The notes beneath the pieces were generated by a model, which was not told the DNA's origin, did no database searches, and saw only the letters and a program-made list of their open reading frames with translations. A stretch of DNA of 64,000 nucleotides from Pseudoduganella aquatica (GTDB taxonomy: Bacteria > Pseudomonadota > Gammaproteobacteria > Burkholderiales > Burkholderiaceae_D), in contig NZ_WWCU01000011.1 of assembly GCF_009857595.1 (NCBI RefSeq), positions 62,001 through 126,000 of the forward strand, read 5' to 3'. The stretch's first letter is position 1, and every line of letters starts with the position of its first letter. Of this stretch, positions 56,087-64,000 are shown piece by piece. Made by a program: the position numbers and the translations under genes.

Positions 56087-57198
56087 GCGATGTAACGATC
56101 CAAGGCAATATCCTGACCCCGGCCGGCTGGCTGAGCGGCGCAATCTCCTTCGGCGAACGCATCGCCGGCATACAAGGCGCAGCGGCCGACCCGCAACTGA
56201 ACGGCGACGATTACATTATCCCCGGCTTTATCGACCTGCACGTGCATGGCGGCGCCGGCAAGGACGTGATGGAAGGCGGCGACGCGGTGCACGCCATCGC
56301 CCGCATCCATGCGCGGCACGGCACCACCAGCATGCTCGCCACCACCATGACCGCGCCGCCGGAAGACATCGACCTGGCGCTGACGGCCATCGGCAAAGCC
56401 GTGCGCCAGCGCGGCAAGAACGAAGCGCGCGTGCTGGGCGCCCACCTCGAAGGCCCCTACATCAACTCCGGCAAGCTCGGTGCGCAGCCCAATTTCGCGC
56501 GCGCCGCCACGCTGGCCGAAGTGCAGCGCCTGGAGACGATGGCGCCGCTGCGCGTGATCACCGTCGCGCCGGAAATCGCCGGCCACCTCGGCCTGGTGCG
56601 CGAACTGGCCGACGAAGGCATGCGCGTGCAGATCGGCCACACGCTGGGCTCCTACGAAGACGGCGTGGCCGCCCTCGAGCACGGCGCGGCCGGCTTCACC
56701 CACCTGTTCAACGCCATGAGCGGCCTGCACCACCGCGAGCCCGGCATGGTGGGCGCCGCGCTGGCGCACGCCGAATACGCCGAACTGATACCGGACCTGC
56801 TGCACGTGCATCCGGGCGCCATCAAGACCGCGCTGCGCGCCATCCCGCGCCTGTACTGCGTGACCGACTCCACCGCCGCCACCGGCATGCCGGACGGCGA
56901 ATACATGCTGGGCCGGCACACCGTGCACAAGTGCATGGGCGGCGTGCGCCTGCCCGACGGCACGCTGGCCGGCAGCACCCTCACACTGGACCAGGCGCTG
57001 CGCAACCTGGTCGGACTCGGACTGGACCTGGCGGACGCCTCGGCCCGCGTCTCAACCCATGCTGCCGACTACCTCGGCCTGCAAGAACGCGGCCGCCTGG
57101 TGGCTGGCGCGTATGCCGATCTGGTGGTGCTGGATCGGGATCTCAAACTCAAAGCCGTATATATCGAAGGAGAACGTTGTGACCTCAATGATGCTTAA
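56083..57198 (+). CDS. nagA: N-acetylglucosamine-6-phosphate deacetylase
   Basis: This 371-residue amidohydrolase removes acetate from GlcNAc-6-phosphate. Conserved residues are visible: H53 and H55 (HVHGG), E123 (HLEGP), H186 (QIGHT), H207 (THLFNAM) and the catalytic D262 (TDSTAATG). It overlaps the regulator before it by four bases and the deaminase after it by 20 bases, so all three are coupled. The product GlcN-6-phosphate goes to the SIS-type deaminase. Confidence 0.95.
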   Translation: MSDVTIQGNILTPAGWLSGAISFGERIAGIQGAAADPQLNGDDYIIPGFIDLHVHGGAGKDVMEGGDAVHAIARIHARHGTTSMLATTMTAPPEDIDLALTAIGKAVRQRGKNEARVLGAHLEGPYINSGKLGAQPNFARAATLAEVQRLETMAPLRVITVAPEIAGHLGLVRELADEGMRVQIGHTLGSYEDGVAALEHGAAGFTHLFNAMSGLHHREPGMVGAALAHAEYAELIPDLLHVHPGAIKTALRAIPRLYCVTDSTAATGMPDGEYMLGRHTVHKCMGGVRLPDGTLAGSTLTLDQALRNLVGLGLDLADASARVSTHAADYLGLQERGRLVAGAYADLVVLDRDLKLKAVYIEGERCDLNDA

Positions 57199-58201
57199 AG
57201 AAGCCCTGTCCGCCGCAGAATGCGTCGCGCTGCAACTGGCGAACGACGCTGACCGCTACGCGGAGCTGGGACGCAAATTGAGGAGCACGCCCTTCTCGAC
57301 CGCACTGACCGTGGCGCGCGGCAGCTCCGACCACGCCTGCAACTACATCGCCTACCTGATCATGGCGCGCCTGGGCCGCGTGGTGGCCTCGCTGCCGATG
57401 TCGCTGGTGACGCTGCACAAATCGCCGCTGATCACGCGCGACACGCTGACCATCGCCGTATCGCAGTCCGGCCAGAGCCCGGACGTGGTCGAGCCTATCC
57501 GCTACTTCCGCGACGGCGGCGCCACCACCGTGGCGCTGGTGAACGACATAGCCTCCCCCTTGGCGGAAGCGGCCGAATGGTCCATGCCGCTGCGCGCAGG
57601 CAAAGAACAAAGCGTGGCAGCCACCAAGAGCTTCATCACCTCGCTGGTCGCCGGCGCGCGCCTGGTGGCCCAATGGCAGAACGACCCCGAGCTGCTGGCC
57701 GGCCTGCAGGCACTGCCCGAATCGCTGCTGAAGGCCACCGAAGCCGACTGGTCGCCTGCCCTCGAAGTGCTGGCCCCGGCCAAGAACATCATGGTGGTGG
57801 GACGCGGCATCAGCTTCCCGGTGGCGCTGGAATCCGCGCTCAAATTCAAGGAAACCTCGGCGCTGCAAGCCGAAGCGTTCAGCGGCGCCGAGATCAAGCA
57901 CGGCCCGATGGCGCTGATCGAAGAAGGCTACCCGCTGCTGATCTTCGCCACGCGCGGCCCGACGCAAGCAGGCCTGCTGGCCCTGGCCGACGAAATGCGC
58001 GGCCGCGGCGCCCGCGTGCTGCTGGCAGCACCGGACGACGTCGCCCAGCGCGACCTGACCCTGCCGGTTGCCGCCACGCCGGACCTGGACCCCATCGTCG
58101 CCATCCAGGCCTTCTACGTGATGGCAGCCAAGCTGTCCGCCGCGCGCGGCCTGGACCCGGACCGTCCGCGCCACCTCAGCAAAGTCACCAAGACCAACTA
58201 A
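57179..58201 (+). CDS. SIS-domain glucosamine-6-phosphate deaminase (NagB-II type)
   Basis: This 340-residue protein has two SIS domains: the first with ARGSSDHACNYIAYLI and VSQSGQSPDVVEPI, the second with VVGRGISFPVALESALKFKE and A-E-A-F-S-G-A-E-I-K-H-G-P. It corresponds to the isomerase half of GlmS without the glutaminase part. It is the NagB-II form known from GlcNAc pathways and not the classical NagB fold; it converts GlcN-6-phosphate to fructose-6-phosphate and ammonia. The GTG at 57179 has AAGGAG six bases ahead and lies inside nagA, so the start choice is firm. Confidence 0.9.
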   Translation: MTSMMLKEALSAAECVALQLANDADRYAELGRKLRSTPFSTALTVARGSSDHACNYIAYLIMARLGRVVASLPMSLVTLHKSPLITRDTLTIAVSQSGQSPDVVEPIRYFRDGGATTVALVNDIASPLAEAAEWSMPLRAGKEQSVAATKSFITSLVAGARLVAQWQNDPELLAGLQALPESLLKATEADWSPALEVLAPAKNIMVVGRGISFPVALESALKFKETSALQAEAFSGAEIKHGPMALIEEGYPLLIFATRGPTQAGLLALADEMRGRGARVLLAAPDDVAQRDLTLPVAATPDLDPIVAIQAFYVMAAKLSAARGLDPDRPRHLSKVTKTN

Positions 58202-58224
58202 ACACTGGCGGGTTACGGCTGCGC

Positions 58225-58277
58225 CTAACCCACCCTACGCCTCGCCCGGTTTCGCGGAGCATCGTAGGGCGGGTTAG
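58225..58277. repeat. GTAGGGCGGGTTAG-type palindrome, copy 1
   Basis: CTAACCCACCCTACG (58225-58239) and CGTAGGGCGGGTTAG (58263-58277) are near-perfect inverted arms. GCGGGTTACGG before and CGTAACCCGCC after extend it to about 58207-58291. The same element recurs at 63001-63050. It fills the gap between the deaminase and binding-protein genes. Confidence 0.75.
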
Positions 58278-58314
58278 CGCTGAAAGCGCGTAACCCGCCG
58301 CCCCTGGACCATCG

Positions 58315-59814
58315 ATGAAAATCAAATTACTGCTGACAGCATTGATGGCCCTGGGCGCGGCAACGCTGGCGGCGGCTGTGCCGCCGATCCAGAAAATCGA
58401 ATTCTGGACCTTCAGCATGAAGCCCAAATTCACGCCCTACTTCGAAGGCCTGGCGCGCAGCTATGAAGCAACGCACCCCGGCATCAAGATCGAATGGGTA
58501 GACTTCCCCTGGGACATTATCCAGACCAAGCTGGTGACGCGCATCGTGGCCGGCACGCCGCCCGCGCTGGTCAACCTGAACGTGCCGTGGGCCGACGAAT
58601 TCGCGCGTGACGGCCTGCTCACGCCGGTGGACGAACTGCTGCAAGGCGCGCGCCACCGCTACCTCGCCAGCACGCTGGAAGACCTCACCTTCGGCGGCAA
58701 GACCTACGGCTTCCCGATGTACAGCAACGTCGCCGTCATCAGCTACAACACCGACATCTTCAAGGCCGCAGGACTGACGCGCGCCCCGAACAGCCTGGAC
58801 GAACAGCTGGCCTTCGCGCGCCAGATCGCGCAGCGCACCGGCAAGGCCGGACTGTGCCCCGCGCTGTCCAAGATCGACGGCCTGATGATGCAGCAAGGCC
58901 TGGCCGTCATCAAAGACGGCCGCGCCGCCTTCAACTCGCCGGCGCACGTGGCGCTGGTGGCCAAGCTGGCGGCAACGTACAAGGCAGGCGGCCTGCTGAA
59001 AGACAGCCTGTTCGCCGAAGACAATTTCCCCGCCGCGATTGACGCCTACAAAGGCGGCCGCCTCGGCATGCTGCTCGCGCCGCCCACGGCGGTGAAGCGC
59101 ATCGAGACCGATGCAAAAGACATCTACGCCAAGACCGGCGTGGCTCCCGCGCCGCTGGGACCGACCGGCATTGCCGACGGCGGCTGGCTGGTGCACTTCG
59201 CCGTGCCTGCCGGCGTGGACAAAAAACTGCTGCCGCAGATAGGCGAGTTCGCCCGCTACCTGACCAACGACGCGAACCAGCTCGCGTTCGCCAGGCTGGC
59301 CAGCGTCTACCCCGCCGCCGCCGAAGCGGCGCGCGACCCGTTCTTCCTGGCCGTGCCGCCCAAGGCCGGCGCCGCCGAAAAAGCCGTCAGCGCCGGTGCC
59401 GTCTCGATGCCGCACTCGCACACGCTCTACGTCTCCGGCGTGACCGACTACGACGAACTGCGCCGCTCGCTGGTGAAAGCCGTCGAAGCCGGCGTCACCG
59501 GCCGCCAGGACATCCAGCAAGCCCTCGACGCCGCCGCCGCCATCTGGAACAAAAAGCTCTCGCGCCAAAGCAAGCTGAGCCGCATTTCCCCCATCCGGGG
59601 TCAGACCCCAAGCGAAAAAAATGCGGCTCAGCTCGTTTCCGCGCAGAACGCAAAAAATGGCCCTGCGCGGCTTGCCGCAGCGACAGTTTTACCCGCGACG
59701 GCAGCGGCTTCACTCTGGGACGCAGACGAGCTGAGCCGCATTGCGCGCGCGTGGGGTCTGACCCCGGAGGTAAAAAATGCGGCTCAGGCTGCTTCGGTGG
59801 GGCAACAGTTTTGA
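58315..59814 (+). CDS. ABC-importer sugar-binding protein with repeat-derived C-terminal extension
   Basis: This 499-residue exported binding protein has a signal peptide (MKIKLLLTALMALGAATLAA) and then the family-1 extracellular sugar-binding pattern (IEFWTFSMKPKFTPYFEGLA, Y-G-F-P-M-Y-S-N-V-A and W-L-V-H-F-A-V). It should deliver GlcNAc, chitobiose or related oligosaccharides to the permeases encoded next. The normal end comes near residue 418 (AAAAIWNKKL). The last 80 residues are translated from two nested palindromic elements and the sequence between them (LSRISPIRGQTPSEKNAAQL, LSRIARAWGLTPE), so they are not a domain. The frame still ends TTGA, coupled to the permease. Confidence 0.9.
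   Translation: MKIKLLLTALMALGAATLAAAVPPIQKIEFWTFSMKPKFTPYFEGLARSYEATHPGIKIEWVDFPWDIIQTKLVTRIVAGTPPALVNLNVPWADEFARDGLLTPVDELLQGARHRYLASTLEDLTFGGKTYGFPMYSNVAVISYNTDIFKAAGLTRAPNSLDEQLAFARQIAQRTGKAGLCPALSKIDGLMMQQGLAVIKDGRAAFNSPAHVALVAKLAATYKAGGLLKDSLFAEDNFPAAIDAYKGGRLGMLLAPPTAVKRIETDAKDIYAKTGVAPAPLGPTGIADGGWLVHFAVPAGVDKKLLPQIGEFARYLTNDANQLAFARLASVYPAAAEAARDPFFLAVPPKAGAAEKAVSAGAVSMPHSHTLYVSGVTDYDELRRSLVKAVEAGVTGRQDIQQALDAAAAIWNKKLSRQSKLSRISPIRGQTPSEKNAAQLVSAQNAKNGPARLAAATVLPATAAASLWDADELSRIARAWGLTPEVKNAAQAASVGQQF
59573..59633. repeat. Nested palindromic element, copy 2, inside the binding-protein gene
   Basis: Outer arms AGCTGAGCCGCATTT (59573-59587) and AAATGCGGCTCAGCT (59619-59633) enclose GGGGTCAGACCCC (59597-59609). 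It starts where the binding protein's family homology ends. Confidence 0.85.
59731..59787. repeat. Nested palindromic element, copy 3, inside the binding-protein gene
   Basis: Outer arms CTGAGCCGCATT (59731-59742) and AATGCGGCTCAG (59776-59787) enclose GGGGTCTGACCCC (59753-59765), the core in the opposite orientation to copy 2. It ends 23 bases before the permease start. Confidence 0.85.
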
Positions 59815-60677
59815 GCGCGCGGCGGACAACTTTGGCGGCGTGGCTGTTCCTGGCGCCGGCGCTGGTTTTGCTGGCGGCGTTTTCGTTCTGGCCGGTGGGC
59901 TTCGGCTCTTATCTGGCCTTTACCGATTACAGCCTGATCCGCCCGACGTCGTGGGTGGGGCTGGATAATTTCCGCTATATCTTCGATAACGAGATGTTCG
60001 TCACCGGCCTGAAAAACTCGCTGGTGTTCCTGCTCATGGTGCCCTTCGTGCAGGTCGGCGCGCTCGGCCTGGCGGTGCTGGTCAACAACCGCCTGCCCGG
60101 CATCCGCCTCTTCCGGGCGGCCTTCTATGTCCCCGTCGTGACCACCGTGTCCGTGGTCGGCATCATGTGGGGCTTTATGTTCCATGAGCAGGGCGCGCTC
60201 AATTATGTGCTGATGGCGCTGCGCTTCGTGGATGCCCCCATCGGCTGGCTGTCGAACGATACCCTGGCCCTGTTCTGCATCATGTTCGTCACCCTGTGGC
60301 GCGGCCTGGGCTGGTATATGGTGATGTACCTGGCCGCCTTGCAGGCCGTCCCGGCCGAGATGCAGGAGGCCGCCATCCTCGACGGCGCGAACCGCTGGCA
60401 GCGCTTCTGGAAAATCACCGTGCCCATGCTGCGCCCCACCATCATGGTCTGCACCATCCTGTCCGTGCTGGCCGCGCTGAAGGCTTACCAGGAGGTGGAC
60501 GTGCTCACGCAAGGCGGCCCGATGAACTCCACCTTCACCGCGCTGTACTACTCCTATGACCAGGGCCTGAAGCACCTGAAGCTGCCGCGCGCGCTAGCCG
60601 CGAGCTTCGTGGTCTCCGTCTTCTGCGTCGGCATCGCCATGCTGTGCCTGCGCTACCTGAAACCGGGGCGGAAATGA
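59811..60677 (+). CDS. ABC sugar permease, MalF-type
   Basis: This 288-residue inner-membrane protein has six predicted helices, from TTLAAWLFLAPALVLLAAFS onward, and the EAA loop (EMQEAAILDGANRWQRFWKI), which docks to the ATPase. I propose a TTG start at 59811 within TTGA, overlapping the binding-protein stop, with GGTGGGG upstream; a GTG at 59751 falls inside a palindromic element and is unlikely. It forms the translocation pore with the next gene product. No ATPase gene is in the operon. Confidence 0.88.
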   Translation: MSARRTTLAAWLFLAPALVLLAAFSFWPVGFGSYLAFTDYSLIRPTSWVGLDNFRYIFDNEMFVTGLKNSLVFLLMVPFVQVGALGLAVLVNNRLPGIRLFRAAFYVPVVTTVSVVGIMWGFMFHEQGALNYVLMALRFVDAPIGWLSNDTLALFCIMFVTLWRGLGWYMVMYLAALQAVPAEMQEAAILDGANRWQRFWKITVPMLRPTIMVCTILSVLAALKAYQEVDVLTQGGPMNSTFTALYYSYDQGLKHLKLPRALAASFVVSVFCVGIAMLCLRYLKPGRK

Positions 60678-61483
60678 AGACCCGCACCGTCCTGCACTAC
60701 GCCGTGCTGTGCGCCATCGCGCTGGTGTGCGTGTTCCCCTTCTGGTGGACAGTGGTGACGGCCTTGTCCACCGAGGGTAATATCTTCGCCTTCCCGCCCA
60801 CCTTCTGGCCCAAGTCTCCTTCGCTGGAGAACTTCGAGGAGGCCTTCCGCGTCATCCCCTTCCTGGCCTTTTTCAAGAACTCGGTCCTGATCGCGGCCTT
60901 CACGGTGTTCTGGAAACTGGCGCTGTGCTCCATGGCGGCCTATCCGCTGGCCCGCATGCACTTCAAGGGCCGCCGCCTGGTGTTCGGCCTGATCCTGGCC
61001 ACGCTGGTGCTGCCGTCCGAGGTGAACTTCCTGGTCAACTTCATCACCGTCACGAAACTGAGCCTGGTCGATACCTACGCCGGCGTGATCCTGCCCAACG
61101 TCGTGACGGCGGTCGCCATCCTGCTGCTCAAGCAGGCCTTCGAGGAGGTGCCGCAGGACCTGATCGACGCGGCCCGCGTGGATGGCGCCTCCGAGTGGAT
61201 CATCTTCACCCGCATCATGCTGCCGCTGATCGCGCCCTGGCTGGCCACGGTCGGCATCCTGACGGCGGTGGAGGCATGGAATGAATACATCTGGCCATCC
61301 ATCGTGATGAGCAAGCCTGACGAGTTTCCGCTGTCGGTGGGCGTGCTGTATTTGCGCGGCACCTTCGGCAGCAGCACCCGCGTGATCGCCGCTGGCACGG
61401 TGCTCACCATCCTGCCCACGCTGGCAGCCTTCCTTTTCACTCAACGATATTTCATGCGCGGCATGGACGGAGCAGTCAAATGA
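60674..61483 (+). CDS. ABC sugar permease, MalG-type
   Basis: This 269-residue inner-membrane protein has six helices and the EAA loop (VPQDLIDAARVDGASEWIIF). The start ATG at 60674 overlaps the previous stop (ATGA), and its own stop overlaps the hexosaminidase start in the same way, so the importer and the enzyme are translationally coupled. It pairs with the MalF-type permease. The C-terminus (FTQRYFMRGMDGAVK) is the usual MalG-like ending. Confidence 0.92.
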   Translation: MKTRTVLHYAVLCAIALVCVFPFWWTVVTALSTEGNIFAFPPTFWPKSPSLENFEEAFRVIPFLAFFKNSVLIAAFTVFWKLALCSMAAYPLARMHFKGRRLVFGLILATLVLPSEVNFLVNFITVTKLSLVDTYAGVILPNVVTAVAILLLKQAFEEVPQDLIDAARVDGASEWIIFTRIMLPLIAPWLATVGILTAVEAWNEYIWPSIVMSKPDEFPLSVGVLYLRGTFGSSTRVIAAGTVLTILPTLAAFLFTQRYFMRGMDGAVK

Positions 61484-62967
61484 ATCACCAGGAATTACGC
61501 AAAATCGCCGGTCAACTGATTATGATCCGCTTCCCCGGCACCGTGCTGGATGCGGACACCGCTGACTTCATCCGCACCAACAGCATACGCGGCGTGTGCC
61601 TGTTCCGCGGGAACATGACCGACTCCGTCCAACTGGCCAAGCTCACCGCCGACCTGCGCGCCGTGATGGGCCCGGACGCGCTGATCGCCATCGACCAGGA
61701 AGGCGGCGCCGTGGTGCGCTCGACCTGGGTGCCGGCGCCGCCTGCGGCCATGGGCCTGGGCGCGGCCGACGATACCGACCTGGCCTACCGCACCGGCGCC
61801 GCCGTGGCGCGCGCGGTCAAGTCGCTGGGTTTCAACTGGAACTTCGCGCCGGTGCTGGACCTGAACAACAATCCGCACAACCCGGTGATCGCAGAGCGTT
61901 CCTTCGGCGCCGAGCCGCAGCGCGCCGCCGAACTGGCCATGGCCTGGATGGCGGGCAGCCATGCCGAAGGCGTGGCCTGCTGCGTGAAGCACTTCCCCGG
62001 CCACGGCGACACCCACGTCGATTCGCACCGCGACCTGCCCACCGTGGACAAGCCCTTGTCCGTGCTGGAGAACTTCGAGTTCAAGCCCTTCCAGCTGGCC
62101 GCCCCGCTGGCGCCGGCGATGATGACGGCGCACATCGTCTACCCGTCCATCGACGCCGATAATCCGGCCACCATGTCGCCCGCCATCCTGGACGGCCTGC
62201 TGCGCAAGCAGTGGAACTACCGTGGCGTGATCATCACCGACGGCATGGACATGCACGCCATCGCCGGCCGCTACGGCGTGGGCAACGCCGCCGTGCGCGC
62301 GCTGGTGGCAGGCGCGGACATGGTGATGGCCCTGGGCACCCCGGAAACGCAGGATGAAACGCTGGACGCCATCGCCGCCGCGCTGGCCGACGGCTCGCTG
62401 CCGCAGTCCGCCGTGGACGAGCGCCTGGCGCGCCTGGCAGCGCTGGCGCAAGCCTATCCCTGCGCGCCGCGCGCCTACACGGAAGACGCGGCCGACCGCG
62501 TGGTGATGGCCGAGGGCTGGCGCCGCAGCCTGAGCGCGCGCGGCAATCCGCAGCGCCCGGCCGCCGGCGACAAGGTGCGCCTGGTGGCGCGCCAGGACGT
62601 GGTCAGCGACGGCGTGTCCGAGGCGGGCGTGCCGGCCGCCGTGGTGGCCGCCACGCTGGGCAAGCTGTACGACGTGGAACTGGTCACCTATTCCGACGCC
62701 GACGTCTTCGACTGGTCCGCGCTGCCGCAGGACGGCCGCTACACCATGCTGGCCTCGACTTCGCGCCTGCGCTACGGCGCCCGGCCGCGCGCGACCTGGA
62801 AGCCGGACCTGCACCTGGCGCTGTGGAATCCCTACCAGGCGCTCGACATCGACGCGCCTGCGCTGATGACCTACGGCTTTGCCGCGCCCGCGCTGGAAGC
62901 GGTCAATGCCTGGCTGTCCGGCGAGCTGGAAGCGCAGGGCCGCTGCCCGGTGCCCGGCTTCGAGTAA
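61480..62967 (+). CDS. Family 3 beta-N-acetylhexosaminidase (NagZ-like)
   Basis: This 495-residue enzyme has the GH3 N-acetylglucosaminidase signature: IDQEGG, the KHFPGHGDTHVDSH loop with the D177/H179 general acid-base dyad, and the nucleophile D254 (ITDGMDM). Residues about 345-495 form a second, smaller domain not found in the short Escherichia NagZ. There is no signal peptide, so it acts in the cytoplasm, releasing GlcNAc from imported chito-oligosaccharides or muropeptides. Coupling to the ABC permease by an ATGA overlap favours imported substrates. GlcNAc phosphorylases also belong to GH3, so phosphorolysis is an alternative. Confidence 0.88.
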   Translation: MNHQELRKIAGQLIMIRFPGTVLDADTADFIRTNSIRGVCLFRGNMTDSVQLAKLTADLRAVMGPDALIAIDQEGGAVVRSTWVPAPPAAMGLGAADDTDLAYRTGAAVARAVKSLGFNWNFAPVLDLNNNPHNPVIAERSFGAEPQRAAELAMAWMAGSHAEGVACCVKHFPGHGDTHVDSHRDLPTVDKPLSVLENFEFKPFQLAAPLAPAMMTAHIVYPSIDADNPATMSPAILDGLLRKQWNYRGVIITDGMDMHAIAGRYGVGNAAVRALVAGADMVMALGTPETQDETLDAIAAALADGSLPQSAVDERLARLAALAQAYPCAPRAYTEDAADRVVMAEGWRRSLSARGNPQRPAAGDKVRLVARQDVVSDGVSEAGVPAAVVAATLGKLYDVELVTYSDADVFDWSALPQDGRYTMLASTSRLRYGARPRATWKPDLHLALWNPYQALDIDAPALMTYGFAAPALEAVNAWLSGELEAQGRCPVPGFE

Positions 62968-63000
62968 GGCAGGCTTGGCGGCTTACGCGCGCTCTGCGCG

Positions 63001-63050
63001 CTAACCCGCCCTACGATAGGACCGATAACCGCGACCGTAGGGCGGGTTAG
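63001..63050. repeat. GTAGGGCGGGTTAG-type palindrome, copy 2
   Basis: CTAACCCGCCCTACG (63001-63015) and CGTAGGGCGGGTTAG (63036-63050) are perfect inverted arms. A smaller stem GGCGGGTTAGG/CGTAACCCGCC continues to 63070. It separates the hexosaminidase and AmpG-like genes. Confidence 0.8.
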
Positions 63051-63109
63051 GCCATAGGCCGTAACCCGCCGTGCCGGCGCCGGAATAACAACGACAGGAC
63101 GACACAACC

Positions 63110-64000
63110 ATGGAAAAACCCGCCATCCGCAGCCCGCTAGCCTGGGTCCCCACGCTGTATTTCGCGCAGGGCCTGCCCTTCTTCGCCGTCGCGCTGATCG
63201 CCAGCCTGATGCTGAAGTCCATGGGCGTGCCGAACGACGACATCGCGCACTGGACCGCCTACATCGGCTTCGCCTGGGTGTTCAAGCCGCTGTGGAGTCC
63301 CTTCCTGGAACTGGCCAGCAGCAAGAAGATCATCGTGGTCGGCTTCCAGCTGGCCGGCGGCGTGTGCCTGGGACTGGTGGCGCTGGCGCTGCAGCTGCCG
63401 TTCTGGCTGTCCGCCTGCGTGGCGGTGCTGGCCCTGGTGGCGATCTGCTCGGCCACCCACGACATCGCCTGCGACGGCCTGTACATCGCCAGCCTGAGCG
63501 AAAAGCAGCAGGCCGAATACGCCGGCTGGACCGGCACCTTCTTCAACGCCGGCCGCTTCATCTCGCTGGGCGGCCTGGTGATCCTGGCCGGCTACCTGGA
63601 AAAATCGCAGGGCGTGGTGCCCGCCTGGACCATCATCTTCTGCATCCTGGCCGCCACCATGATCGCGCTCGGCCTGTACCACAGCTGGGCGCTGCCGCCG
63701 GCGAAGAACGTCGTCGCGCCGGACACCACGGCGGCCGGCATCGCCAGCACGCTGAAGGACGTCATCATCGACTACGTCAGCAAGCCGGGCATCTGGGTCT
63801 CCATCCTGTTCATCATCCTGTTCCGCGCCGGCGAGGCGCAGATCCAGACCATAGGCCCGCTGTTCCTGCGCGAAGCGCGCAACCTCGGCGGCCTGGGGCT
63901 GAGCACCTCCGAAGTGGGCGCCGTGTACGGCACCACCGGCACCATCGCCTTTATCGTCGGCTCCATCGCGGGCGGCTACTTCACCTCCTGGCTCAGCCTC
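63110..64000 (+). CDS. AmpG-like MFS transporter (cut by window end)
   Basis: The frame opens at the ATG at 63110 and stays open to the last base, giving the first 297 residues. It begins PLAWVPTLYFAQGLPFFAVA, the typical AmpG/AcnA-like first helix, has F-K-P-L-W-S-P-F-L-E and the S-A-T-H-D-I-A-C-D-G motif of this group, and shows eight or nine hydrophobic helices so far. AmpG carriers import GlcNAc-anhydro-muropeptides by proton symport, and relatives in chitin-utilisation clusters carry GlcNAc or chitobiose. It ends the amino-sugar block after a palindromic spacer; whether it shares the operon transcript is open. No ribosome site of note precedes it. Confidence 0.88.
   Translation, partial: MEKPAIRSPLAWVPTLYFAQGLPFFAVALIASLMLKSMGVPNDDIAHWTAYIGFAWVFKPLWSPFLELASSKKIIVVGFQLAGGVCLGLVALALQLPFWLSACVAVLALVAICSATHDIACDGLYIASLSEKQQAEYAGWTGTFFNAGRFISLGGLVILAGYLEKSQGVVPAWTIIFCILAATMIALGLYHSWALPPAKNVVAPDTTAAGIASTLKDVIIDYVSKPGIWVSILFIILFRAGEAQIQTIGPLFLREARNLGGLGLSTSEVGAVYGTTGTIAFIVGSIAGGYFTSWLSL

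Overview
The window looks like chromosome of a high-GC, motile, aerobic betaproteobacterium, most likely Oxalobacteraceae (Massilia/Duganella/Telluria-like). This is inferred from gene content and base composition, not from a marker gene. The first 6.5 kb is clearly AT-richer than the rest and reads as the right end of a genomic island. The island appears to end at a copy of the 3' end of the tmRNA gene (ssrA), followed by a strong terminator hairpin.

Island end (1-6.58 kb): the tail of an unknown gene, then on the other strand an 1800-residue protein. It joins an archaeo-eukaryotic-type primase domain, a reverse transcriptase (YVDD), a long unassigned middle and a C-terminal region that resembles a phosphoribosyltransferase-type conflict effector. 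A 158-residue unknown gene precedes it on the same strand. This is the best candidate for an anti-phage or conflict system here.

Core part 1 (6.9-19.2 kb): a secreted acetamidase/formamidase-like protein; an MFS transporter plus GH43 xylosidase pair behind a palindromic operator; small stress and unknown genes including an orphan HicB-like protein; a Gdx/SugE exporter; a TehA/SLAC1 channel; a GlxA regulator; the NAD-salvage pair pncA-pncB; and azoR divergent from a LysR regulator.

Chemotaxis block (19.2-29.6 kb): two chemoreceptor-type proteins, cheY, a STAS protein, cheA, cheW, cheR, cheB and a receiver-EAL c-di-GMP phosphodiesterase run on the minus strand. cheD diverges from them across a long inverted repeat.

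Core part 2 (29.5-54.1 kb): cbpA-cbpM co-chaperone genes, a beta/gamma-crystallin protein, a MATE exporter, an S9 peptidase, CsbD, an M13 peptidase with a methyltransferase, an HDOD protein, a FliT-like protein, an aminotransferase, a FimV-like protein, fumC, and a probable bufferin (copper-binding modified peptide) operon in which the maturation enzyme and its partner are fused. Then come mobB, gspB-gspA, small secreted proteins and a repeat-rich GIN-domain protein.

Amino-sugar block (54.4-64 kb): one long plus-strand operon behind a near-consensus promoter. It encodes a GlcNAc kinase, a GntR/UTRA regulator, nagA, a SIS-type deaminase, an ABC importer without its ATPase, a GH3 hexosaminidase and an AmpG-like MFS carrier cut by the window end. 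It should import and split GlcNAc-containing oligosaccharides and feed fructose-6-phosphate to glycolysis. Nested palindromic elements lie inside the 3' end of the binding-protein gene and elsewhere.
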